From CALGDE01 sp964655355 (GTDB lineage: Bacteria; Cyanobacteriota; Cyanobacteriia; CACIAM-69d), in assembly GCA_964655355.1 (NCBI GenBank), contig CAZZMD010000010.1, positions 31,852 to 95,851 on the forward strand: a stretch of DNA of 64,000 bases, given 5' to 3'. This document shows, one piece after another, positions 25,640-33,899 of this stretch (position 1 is the stretch's first letter; each line of letters opens with the position of its first letter). The notes beneath the pieces are model-generated. The model did no database searches. It was given only the letters and a program-made list of their open reading frames with translations, and had not been told where the DNA came from. A program made the translations under genes and the position numbers.

Positions 25640-26623
25640 ATGTCCAGCCAGCGGATCAACCTAAAACCGGTCTTAATCCTTGGCATCGGCGTACTCGCTA
25701 TTTCCACCGGAGCCATTTTTTCCCGCTGGGCCATCGTGAGCAACCAAGCCGCCGAACAACTCGCCCAACAATCCCCCAATCCCGTCGGCTTCGGACTCTT
25801 CCTAGCCAGCGGCCGCGTCGCGATCGCCACCCTGAGCCTGCTCCCCATCTGGCTATGGTCCCGCCGCCGTCCCCTGCTCCCAAACCCCACCGCTCCCGCC
25901 GACTCAACAAGCCCCCCTTGGGGGTGGGCGTCCGGTATCCCCTGGGCGATTATTGCCGGGCTTTGTCTTGCCATTCACTTCACCTGCTGGATCACCTCCC
26001 TGACCTACACCTCCATCGCCGCCTCCACCGTCCTCGTCACCACCAACCCCATTTGGATCGCCCTTGCCACCTGGATCCTCTTCGGCGATCGCCCCCGCCG
26101 ATCCATGGTTCTGGGCATCGCGATCGCCCTCACCGGCAGCGTCATTATTGGCAGCGCCTCCGACGGCAGCACCGGTAGCCAACCCTGGCTAGGTAACCTA
26201 CTCGCCCTCGCCGGTGCCTGGAGTTTTAGTACTTATTTTCTGCTGGGACGCACCGCCCAACGTCGGGGACTCTCCCCCAGCACCTACGCCATCCTCGCCA
26301 GCGCCACCGCCGCGATCGCCCTGCTGCCGTTTCCGTTATTAGCAGGCGAAACCTACCATGCCCATGCTCCGTGGATTTACGGATGCGTCCTCCTCAGCGC
26401 CCTGATCCCCCAGCTCATCGGCCACAGCAGCATTAACTGGGCCATGACCCAACTCCACCCCACCCATGCCAGCCTCGCCCTCCTCTTCGAGCCCATCGGT
26501 GCCAGCCTCCTCGGTTACTGGGTCTTTGGGGAACAGCCGGGATGGACCGTTATCCTCGGGGCGATCGCCGTTCTGGGAGGGATTCTGATCACCCTAGATG
26601 CTCCCTCTGGACGCCTCTCCTAG
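25640..26623 (+). CDS. EamA/DMT-family metabolite exporter
   Basis: 327 residues with ten hydrophobic helices and two EamA repeats (about 12-150 and 180-318). The first repeat's signature (ALCLAIHFTCWITSLTYTSIAASTVLVTTNPIW) and the second's (GHSSINWAMTQLHPTHASLALLFEPIGASLLGYWVFGEQPG) are both clear. Members export amino acids, nucleobases or cofactors; the substrate is not readable from the sequence. It is divergent from the DUF2499 gene across about 155 bases. Confidence 0.88.
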   Translation: MSSQRINLKPVLILGIGVLAISTGAIFSRWAIVSNQAAEQLAQQSPNPVGFGLFLASGRVAIATLSLLPIWLWSRRRPLLPNPTAPADSTSPPWGWASGIPWAIIAGLCLAIHFTCWITSLTYTSIAASTVLVTTNPIWIALATWILFGDRPRRSMVLGIAIALTGSVIIGSASDGSTGSQPWLGNLLALAGAWSFSTYFLLGRTAQRRGLSPSTYAILASATAAIALLPFPLLAGETYHAHAPWIYGCVLLSALIPQLIGHSSINWAMTQLHPTHASLALLFEPIGASLLGYWVFGEQPGWTVILGAIAVLGGILITLDAPSGRLS

Positions 26624-26844
26624 TCCCCCTTAGTCGCTCCCCCCAGCCCGTCAATCCCCTCACAGTTCCCAGGCACAGTTCCCCAGAAACATATCGACAC
26701 CCTCCCCGGATAGACGTAGGATCGTAAATTCTCGTAGAATATACGGATATACAGAAAGACTATCGATACACATTCGGGTCAAGCAGCGTGCCTGATGACC
26801 CAGTGCTTGATAACTGATCCCGTAGCAACGATCCCCCCACTCCC

Positions 26845-27480
26845 ATGACTGACTCCAAACACTTCCAGTCGACCACCCTCGGCGCCGGCGGACGAGAATG
26901 GCGTAGCAAAAGAAATCCCAAACCCGCCTATGACGCCCCCGCCCCAATCGATCCCCACGAGCTACGGGATCGGGCGAATGTGATGGAAATCCTGGTGGCT
27001 GAGGAAGTGGATCGGCAAATGCGGTCCTGCCCGACAACCCTCCTGGAATACGTCAAGGCAGTGGAAGTGGAAACCTATGCCCTGAACCGCCTTCCGCCCC
27101 TTTATGCGGCATCCCATGAGGGGCTGGAGTATCAAAAAGAGCGAGCCATACGGGAAATGGGGAAGCAGATCAAAACCACCGTCCGCCGCGCCTTCTCCGC
27201 CATTCAGCAAGATCCCCTACGTAAGTCGACCCCCTTAGTAACGGAAGACGATCGCGCCCGCCACCAGATGCTGATGGAGCTAGCGGCAAAATTCCCCACC
27301 GCCGACGACCTATCCAACCTTGGCACCGATGGCGAGTCGACCGAAGCAGAAACCAGCCACGAAAGAGCAGCCCGCTTCCGGCGATCGTCGCCCTCCCGCA
27401 GCAGCACCCATCGCCGGTCCAAAAACAGTGCCTGGGGCGAAGAGGGAGGCTGGGACGGCGATCACCGTTATTCTCTGTAG
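26845..27480 (+). CDS. ComFB-domain protein, paralogue 1
   Basis: 211 residues. A variable N-terminus precedes the ComFB domain (about 45-125: DRANVMEILVAEEVDRQMRSCPTTLLEYVKAVEVETYALNRLPPLYAAS, then GLEYQKERA). A Ser/Arg-rich linker and the C-terminal tail GWDGDHRYSL follow. In cyanobacteria ComFB-type proteins have been described as receptors of cyclic dinucleotides linked to motility, competence and cell size. Binding by this one is inferred from family. Its neighbour 27678-28358 shares the domain and the tail. Confidence 0.85.
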   Translation: MTDSKHFQSTTLGAGGREWRSKRNPKPAYDAPAPIDPHELRDRANVMEILVAEEVDRQMRSCPTTLLEYVKAVEVETYALNRLPPLYAASHEGLEYQKERAIREMGKQIKTTVRRAFSAIQQDPLRKSTPLVTEDDRARHQMLMELAAKFPTADDLSNLGTDGESTEAETSHERAARFRRSSPSRSSTHRRSKNSAWGEEGGWDGDHRYSL

Positions 27481-27677
27481 CCTCCCCTGTAGCCCCTTCC
27501 ACGCGACCCCCAGTAGAATTTCCACAAACCCGATGTCTGGCCAGGCTCTGCTTTCCCCCGTAAGCGACGGGACTTGCGAGGGGGGAGACCTCATCAGGAG
27601 CGATCGCCATCACAGCCCCAGCCTATTTCCATCAACCCCACCGACGGATCGGCACACCCTCGCCCCTGCCTAGCATC

Positions 27678-28358
27678 ATGGCCAGCGTCGATCAGACTCA
27701 TCCGTCAACCCCACCGGGATCATCGCCCCCATCAGGAAAATCAAGGATGCTGAGGATGTCGAAAGAAAGCCTCTACGCCATGACTTCCCGATACTCCCCC
27801 GCCAGCTCCGATCCAGCGACCAACGGCTCCATCACCCTGCGCGATCGCACCAACGTAATGGAAATCTTGGTGGCGGAGGAAGTGGATCGCCAACTGCGCC
27901 GCTGCCCCAGCACCCTCCTGGACTATGTCAAAGCCGTCGAAGTGGAAACCTATGCCCTGAACCGGCTGCCGCCCCTCTATGCCGCCTCCCAGGAAGGGCT
28001 GGAATATCAAAAAGACCGGGCTCGCCGGGACTATGGCAGTAACATCCAAACCACCGTGCGCCAGGCCCTCGTCGCCGTGCAACAGGATCCCCTCCGCCGT
28101 TCCACCCCCTTAGTGACCGAGGACGATCGCACCCGACACCAGCGCATTATGGAACTGGCGGTCCAATTCCCCACCATCGACGACATCAGCCAATCCCCAA
28201 CGGCGATCGCCCCAGAGGATGATGACAATAATCGTTTCCACGCGGCCCGATTCCGCCGCTCCCGCTTTTCCCGTAGCGCTGACCATCAACAATCGAAGGA
28301 CAAAGCGGCCCATGCTGCCGGAGGGGGCTGGGATGGGGACTACCGCTATAGCCTGTAG
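27678..28358 (+). CDS. ComFB-domain protein, paralogue 2
   Basis: 226 residues. The central domain (DRTNVMEILVAEEVDRQLRRCPSTLLDYVKAVEVETYALNRLPPLYAAS) is nearly identical to paralogue 1, and the tail GWDGDYRYSL is again conserved. The N-terminal 50 residues and the linker (residues about 165-215) differ strongly. The layout indicates a tandem duplication in which the domain and last ten residues are under constraint. The gap of 197 bases may include a second promoter. Confidence 0.85.
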   Translation: MASVDQTHPSTPPGSSPPSGKSRMLRMSKESLYAMTSRYSPASSDPATNGSITLRDRTNVMEILVAEEVDRQLRRCPSTLLDYVKAVEVETYALNRLPPLYAASQEGLEYQKDRARRDYGSNIQTTVRQALVAVQQDPLRRSTPLVTEDDRTRHQRIMELAVQFPTIDDISQSPTAIAPEDDDNNRFHAARFRRSRFSRSADHQQSKDKAAHAAGGGWDGDYRYSL

Positions 28359-28370
28359 CTTGCCCGCGCG

Positions 28371-28400
28371 TTTGCTCCGTACCGCTTTGCTCCGTACCGC
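28371..28400. repeat. 15-bp perfect tandem repeat
   Basis: TTTGCTCCGTACCGC occurs twice head to tail, just after the stop codon of the second ComFB gene. Confidence 0.8.
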
Positions 28401-28619
28401 TTCCCGTGCCAGCCGGCTTCCCGCCCGAGTCTCTCCCCCTAGGTCAACAGCGCAATGATATTCTAGGGACTCGGTAATGGATGCCTTCTTAACAGGCAGC
28501 CCCTTGCCTTTTTGAATTTCCTGTAAATGTCCTAGCCGTCCCACGATGAATTGGGCTCGGCTCGGCTCAGTCAAAAGTCTTTTTAATTTCCTTGATACCG
28601 CCCGGAGTATCTACCATCC

Positions 28620-30683
28620 ATGAGCGCCGCCACCCTCGCCGCAACTGACCCCGTTACGTTCCCCTTAGCGGCCGTGGTCGGCCAGGATGCCATCAAGCTG
28701 GCGCTGCTGCTGGCCGCCGTAGATCCCCAACTGGGCGGTGTGGCCATCTCCGGGCGTCGAGGCACCGCCAAATCGGTCATGGCGCGGGCCATCCACGCCC
28801 TGCTGCCCCCCATTGAAATTGTGGAGGGCTCCCTCAGCAATTGCGATCCGGGCGATCGCACCCGTTGGGAAGACAATCTCAACGAAACTCACCCAGAGAC
28901 CAACAGCGAAGTTCCGACAAAAGTTATTCCCGCCCCCTTCATCCAAATTCCCCTCGGCGTCACCGAAGATCGCCTATTGGGATCTGTGGATGTAGGCTTA
29001 TCCGTCAAACGCGGCGAAACCGTCTTCCAGCCCGGTCTCCTCGCAGAAGCCAACCGGGGCGTCCTCTACGTCGACGAACTCAACCTCCTCGACGATCAAA
29101 TTGCCAACCTATTGCTCGGCACCCTAAGCGAGGGACGCAACAAAATTGAACGGGAAGGGATTAGTTTTACCCACCCCTGCAATCCCCTGCTTATCGCCAC
29201 CTTCAACCCCGAAGAAGGTCCCCTACGAGAGCACTTACTGGACCGAATCGCCATCACCCTTTCCGCCGACGGCGTCCTCGGCATCGACCAACGGGTCGAC
29301 GTGGTCACCCAAGCCACCAACTACGCCCGCAATCCCCAGGAATTTTTAGCCCAATACGAAGAAGAGCTAGACGGGCTACGGACCCAGCTATTGCTAGCGC
29401 GGGAATGGCTGAAGGATGTCACCATCTCCACCGAGCAAATCGACTACCTCGTCAAAGAAGCCATTCGCGGCCGCGTCCAGGGCCACCGCGCCGAGCTATT
29501 TGCAGTCCGAGTCGCCAAAGCCCATGCCGCCCTCGACGGTCGCACCGAAGTCTTAGCCGGTGACCTGAAAGTCGCGGTACAACTCGTCATCGTGCCCCGG
29601 GCGACCGTCATCGAAACGCCCCCCGATCAACAGCAAGAACCACCCCCGCCACCGCCCCCAGAAAACCAAGACCAGGACCAAGAGCAGGAAGACCAACAAC
29701 AGGACGACGATCAAGACGATTCCCAGGACGAGGACAATCAGGAAGAGGAGGATCAGCCCCCGGCACTGCCCGAAGAATTTATCTTCGATGCGGAAGGGGT
29801 GATCATGGACGAATCCGTGATGTATTTCGCCCAGATGGCCAACCAGCGCCAGGGTAACTCCGGCTCCCGCAGCATTGTATTCTCCGACGATCGCGGTCGA
29901 TATGTGCGGCCGATGCTACCCCGTGGTCCCGTAAAACGCATCGCCGTCGACGCCACCCTACGAGCCTCCGCCCCCTACCAGAAAAGTCGGAAGGCCCGCG
30001 CCCTCGCCAAAGTCGGCGTGGGCGAGCCCATCAAGCGGGTCTATGTCGAACAATCGGACATTCGCTCCAAACGCCTCGCCCGCAAATCCGGGGCATTAAT
30101 TGTCTTCCTCGTGGACGCGTCAGGCTCCATGGCCCTTAACCGGATGCAGTCGGCGAAAGGTGCCGTACTACGGCTTCTCACCGAGGCCTATCAAAATCGG
30201 GATCAGGTTGCATTGATTCCCTTCCGTGGCGAGCAGGCGGAAGTGTTATTACCCCCCACCCGATCCATTGCCGCCGCCCGTCGCCGCATGGAAACCATGC
30301 CCTGTGGCGGCGGTTCTCCCCTCGCCCACGGGTTAACCCAGTCGGTGCGAGTGGGCATGAACGCCATCCAATCCGGCGATATTGGCCAAGTCGTCCTGGT
30401 GGCCATCACCGATGGTCGCGGCAACGTCCCCCTATCGCGATCGCTCGGTCAACCGGTGGATGAAAACGACGAGCAACCGGACCTAAAGGAAGAATTGCTA
30501 GAGGTCGCCGGCAAAATCCGCGCCACCGGGATGCAGTTTTTGCTGATCGACACCCAAAGCCGCTTCGTCAAAACCAAATTTGCCGAGGAACTGGCCAACA
30601 CCGCCGGCGGAAAGTACTATCACCTCCCCAAAGCCAACGACCAGGCGATCGCCCGGATGGCCATGGACGCCATTACCCGCTAG
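28620..30683 (+). CDS. chlD: Magnesium chelatase subunit ChlD
   Basis: 687 residues, the usual length. An N-terminal AAA+ domain (Walker-A-like GRRGTAKS at about 41-48, YVDELNLLDD) is followed by a Pro stretch and an acidic Gln/Asp/Glu linker (about 341-385). The C-terminal von Willebrand A domain has the MIDAS motif DASGSM, with TDGRGN downstream. It forms the ChlI-ChlD motor that drives Mg insertion into protoporphyrin IX by ChlH, the first step unique to chlorophyll synthesis. Start ATG 28620 opens MSAATLAATDPVTFPLAAVVGQDAIK. It is convergent with the kinase gene. Confidence 0.95.
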   Translation: MSAATLAATDPVTFPLAAVVGQDAIKLALLLAAVDPQLGGVAISGRRGTAKSVMARAIHALLPPIEIVEGSLSNCDPGDRTRWEDNLNETHPETNSEVPTKVIPAPFIQIPLGVTEDRLLGSVDVGLSVKRGETVFQPGLLAEANRGVLYVDELNLLDDQIANLLLGTLSEGRNKIEREGISFTHPCNPLLIATFNPEEGPLREHLLDRIAITLSADGVLGIDQRVDVVTQATNYARNPQEFLAQYEEELDGLRTQLLLAREWLKDVTISTEQIDYLVKEAIRGRVQGHRAELFAVRVAKAHAALDGRTEVLAGDLKVAVQLVIVPRATVIETPPDQQQEPPPPPPPENQDQDQEQEDQQQDDDQDDSQDEDNQEEEDQPPALPEEFIFDAEGVIMDESVMYFAQMANQRQGNSGSRSIVFSDDRGRYVRPMLPRGPVKRIAVDATLRASAPYQKSRKARALAKVGVGEPIKRVYVEQSDIRSKRLARKSGALIVFLVDASGSMALNRMQSAKGAVLRLLTEAYQNRDQVALIPFRGEQAEVLLPPTRSIAAARRRMETMPCGGGSPLAHGLTQSVRVGMNAIQSGDIGQVVLVAITDGRGNVPLSRSLGQPVDENDEQPDLKEELLEVAGKIRATGMQFLLIDTQSRFVKTKFAEELANTAGGKYYHLPKANDQAIARMAMDAITR

Positions 30684-30729
30684 AGATTATTGGTGAGAGT
30701 TATTGGTGAGAATAAAGGCGCAGCCTGGC

Positions 30730-32460
30730 CTAGGCTGCCGGCACATCAGCCAACGCCGGCAAATCAATCACAAAAGTTGTACCTTCTCCGGGGGCGCTGC
30801 GGTAGCTGAGATTGCCCTGGTGCTGCACCGTCACAATGCGATAGCTAATGGACAGCCCCAACCCCGTTCCCTTGCCAACCGGTTTAGTCGTAAAAAACGG
30901 ATCAAATAATTTAGTAGCGGCTTCCTGGGGAATGCCAGGACCATTGTCCTGAATTTCGATCGTCACCGTCGACTGCCCTGGATGCCCTGGGGGTATGGTC
31001 CGAATCACAATAGCCGGCGGGTTCGCCTCAAGGGCCTGATAGGAATGGCCCACACAGGTCTCCTCCAAAGCATCGATCGCATTGGCCAGCAAATTCATAA
31101 ACACCTGATTGAGCTGACTCGGATGACAAGCGATCGGCGGTAGATCGCCATACTCCCGATGCACCTCAATCGCCGGGCGATCGCCATTCGCCTTCAACCG
31201 ATGCCGCAGAATCATCAGCGTACTATCAATGCCGCTATGGATATCCGTCAGCTTCTGGGACGCCTCATCTAATCGGGAAAAATTGCGTAGGGACACCACA
31301 ATATCCCGAATGCGCAAAGTCCCCGTATCCATCGACTGAAGAATTTCCGCCAGATCCTCTTGAACAAAAGGCAAATTCATCTCCTCCACATACGCCTGAA
31401 CCGCCGGATGGGCAGGAGAATGGTGACGCTGATAAAGGTCCACCAGGGTCAATAGTCCCTCACAATACTCATTGAGATATTGAATATTCCCGTGGACAAA
31501 ATTCACCGGATTATTAATTTCATGGGCAATCCCCGCCACCAACAGCCCCAAACTCGACATCTTTTCACTTTGAATCAATTGCCCCTGAGTGTCCTTAAGC
31601 TCCTTCAAAGTCTGACGTAGGGTCTGGGTCTGCGCCTCCAAATCTTGATTTTTCGTCGCAAGCAACTCTAAATTGCCCTGCAACTGTACCCCCATCTGAT
31701 TAAACGATTGCGCCAGCAAAGCCAGCTCATCATTGGTATTCACCGACACCGGCTCATCAAACTGCCCCTGGGCCAGCCGACGGGTACCTCGCACCAAATC
31801 CTTAATCGGAGTCGTGATATACCGACTCAGTCCCTGGGCTAAGATCACCCCAATCAGCGGAGAAAACAGAAGAATCGTCAGTCCCCGATTACGAACATTC
31901 GCCAGCTTCTGATGGAGCTGCCGAGTCGAAACCCCCAATTGAATCGCCCCGAGCAGCTCATCCCCCACCCGCACTGCGCGGCCCATAATCAGCTGCTCAG
32001 ACTGCCAGTCCACCACCGGCGTTCGACTTTGCACCAATCGCAACCCCTCAGGCTCAGGCTCGACCCCAAACACAGGATCATCCAGCCGAACATCCGCGAG
32101 CAGTCGACCCTGCGCATCGAAAACCTGCCCATAGGTCAACAGGGACTGATGCGACCTCAAGGTGCTCATGAAATCCACCAAGAATTCCGCATCCAGTTTG
32201 TAGAGCGGTCGTTGGATCACCACCTCCAGCGTATCGAGCAACAGCTTGGCTTCTGTCCGTAGCTGCGCCTTAGCACTCCGCTGTTCCTGATCGATATAGA
32301 ACAAAGTAGTGCCCCAAACCGCACTCGCGACTAGCGCCGTTATCAAAAGCGTCAGCTTAAAAGAGAGGGACCGGCTCGGCCTAGACAATCGCCCCCAAAG
32401 GAGCCCTAATCCGGTGGGGGGTCCCCCCCCGGTCTGTATAAAATCCTTTGCCTCAGCCAT
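30730..32460 (-). CDS. Membrane sensor histidine kinase 1
   Basis: 576 residues. TM1 (about 32-52) and TM2 (about 190-212) bracket a periplasmic sensor region. Then come HAMP (LSRYITTPIKDLVRGTRRLAQG), a coiled coil, the H box (VAGIAHEINNPVNFVHGN), the N box (NQVFMNLLANAIDALEE) and G boxes (IQDNGPGIP, GKGTGLGLSISYRIV). All ATP-binding and phosphoacceptor residues are present. It lies 53 bases downstream of the PhnD-like lipoprotein gene and is probably co-transcribed. It is closely similar in layout and motifs to kinase 2 (33900-35750). No response regulator gene is nearby. Confidence 0.9.
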   Translation of the reverse strand: MAEAKDFIQTGGGPPTGLGLLWGRLSRPSRSLSFKLTLLITALVASAVWGTTLFYIDQEQRSAKAQLRTEAKLLLDTLEVVIQRPLYKLDAEFLVDFMSTLRSHQSLLTYGQVFDAQGRLLADVRLDDPVFGVEPEPEGLRLVQSRTPVVDWQSEQLIMGRAVRVGDELLGAIQLGVSTRQLHQKLANVRNRGLTILLFSPLIGVILAQGLSRYITTPIKDLVRGTRRLAQGQFDEPVSVNTNDELALLAQSFNQMGVQLQGNLELLATKNQDLEAQTQTLRQTLKELKDTQGQLIQSEKMSSLGLLVAGIAHEINNPVNFVHGNIQYLNEYCEGLLTLVDLYQRHHSPAHPAVQAYVEEMNLPFVQEDLAEILQSMDTGTLRIRDIVVSLRNFSRLDEASQKLTDIHSGIDSTLMILRHRLKANGDRPAIEVHREYGDLPPIACHPSQLNQVFMNLLANAIDALEETCVGHSYQALEANPPAIVIRTIPPGHPGQSTVTIEIQDNGPGIPQEAATKLFDPFFTTKPVGKGTGLGLSISYRIVTVQHQGNLSYRSAPGEGTTFVIDLPALADVPAA

Positions 32461-32513
32461 GGTCCCGCGCCTAGGTTGTCCCGCCCCTATCCTTCGTGTG
32501 TGTCACCCTAACT

Positions 32514-33509
32514 TCACTTAGCCAGCCGGTGCAACTTTCGTAACCGAGCAAAAGCAGCCTCTGTCCCCTCCGGCAGGGCATCAAACTCAGATGTCTCCTC
32601 AAACTGCTCCAGAGCAGACTTCGCCGCCGCATCTTCATCCACCGCCACTAAAGCCGCAGTAATCGCCTCCACCTGTTCCGGGGAAAGGTGAGGAGCCACC
32701 ATAACCAGCTGGCGAGGCACCGATTCCGTCTCCACCACCACATGCAGCCGGTCCCGGGTCTCCCTAGGGATCTTGTCAAAATCCGATGACCCAATGGCCC
32801 CAGCAGCAGCCCGTCCCGCCACAACCCACTGAATGGTCGAATCATCGTCGCCGCTAAAGAAATAGCCAACGGCATCCGGTGCAGGCTCAGTGGCAAGGCT
32901 AGGCTGTTCCGTCACCTTAAACCCCAGCTCCTTAAGATGGGCGATCGGCAGCATATAACCCGACGTGGACCAAGAATCATCAAAAGAAACGATCCGCCCT
33001 TTCAGGTCCTCAGCCGTTTTGACAGGGCTGTCCTTCAGGCTAAAAATCACCGTGTGATAGGCCCCCGCCCCCTTCTTCCATCGCCGCAGAATGGGAGTTG
33101 CCCCGGACAACTCGCTAATTTCCATCGCTGGAAAAGGACTATCAAAATAGAGATCGACCTCGCCAGACTTCAGCATCTGGACCATCGTTTCCATATCCGG
33201 CGCAATTTTGACATTCCCCGCCTCAATGCCTATCCCGCCCAACTGAGCGGCAAGGTACTGGGAAAAGGGTTGGTAACGTCTTAACTTTCTGACCGGGTTA
33301 CCAGAAATATCCCCCAGGGTCAGGGTGACATCGTCGCTAAGTTCAGGGGAGTCCTGAAGATCGGCGGAGTCCGCTTCCGTGGTTGCGGCAGACTCCTCCT
33401 CCAAGTTAGAGGCATCAACAGCGGGCAGGGTGCATCCAGACAGAAGCAGGGCAACCACCCCCATCCCTAAAATTCCCCGCTGAAAATGGTAACAGAAGGT
33501 ATTAATCAT
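32514..33509 (-). CDS. PhnD-like phosphate/phosphonate-binding lipoprotein
   Basis: 331 residues. A lipoprotein signal (ILGMGVVALLLSGC, lipobox LSGC) and a short acidic linker precede a PhnD/PtxB-type type-2 periplasmic-binding domain. Family segments are VRKLRRYQPFSQYLAAQLG, VQMLKSGEVDLYFDSPFPAMEIS, GRIVSFDDSWSTSGYMLPIAHLKELGF and a C-terminal helix. Relatives bind phosphonates, phosphite or phosphate for ABC import. Here no permease or ATPase is adjacent, and kinases lie on both sides, so a ligand-presenting sensory role is more likely. The C-terminal EAAFARLRKLHRLAK is positively charged. Confidence 0.85.
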   Translation of the reverse strand: MINTFCYHFQRGILGMGVVALLLSGCTLPAVDASNLEEESAATTEADSADLQDSPELSDDVTLTLGDISGNPVRKLRRYQPFSQYLAAQLGGIGIEAGNVKIAPDMETMVQMLKSGEVDLYFDSPFPAMEISELSGATPILRRWKKGAGAYHTVIFSLKDSPVKTAEDLKGRIVSFDDSWSTSGYMLPIAHLKELGFKVTEQPSLATEPAPDAVGYFFSGDDDSTIQWVVAGRAAAGAIGSSDFDKIPRETRDRLHVVVETESVPRQLVMVAPHLSPEQVEAITAALVAVDEDAAAKSALEQFEETSEFDALPEGTEAAFARLRKLHRLAK

Positions 33510-33899
33510 GACGCTGACCAGAAACAGTAATAATGTTTCAGCTAGAGCTGACGAGACGGCATCAACACCCTGAGAAAAGCTTTAAAATTCCACCGTTCAT
33601 TAAGGGAAGGTTAACGAAATTAATCTGCGATTAAGCTGACATTCAATCGAAGTGAAGCAGCCGGCACGGTGGGTTAATAGCAATACTATATATCAGTCAA
33701 TATTCAGCATCCAATTCAGTATTGTTCAGTAACATTTGAGTCTTCCGTCAACCGATCTTGGGCCGCTCCAGTGCCCCTTAGTCTTTGGAGCTGGTCAGGG
33801 GATGTTGGGCGATATTGGGCGATCGCCACCCTCTCAGGTCGTACTCTCAAAATGTCATCCGAGTGTCATCAGCGACCTACCCACGATTTCTACAAAAAT
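33510..33899. other. Intergenic region upstream of the PhnD-like gene
   Basis: 390 bases between the kinase-2 stop and the PhnD-like start, with no gene. AT-rich patches at about 33590-33700 may contain the promoter of the PhnD-kinase 1 unit. CTACAAAAAT occurs twice in tandem at about 33890-33910, reaching into the kinase-2 3' end. Its length suggests kinase 2 is transcribed separately. Confidence 0.4.
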
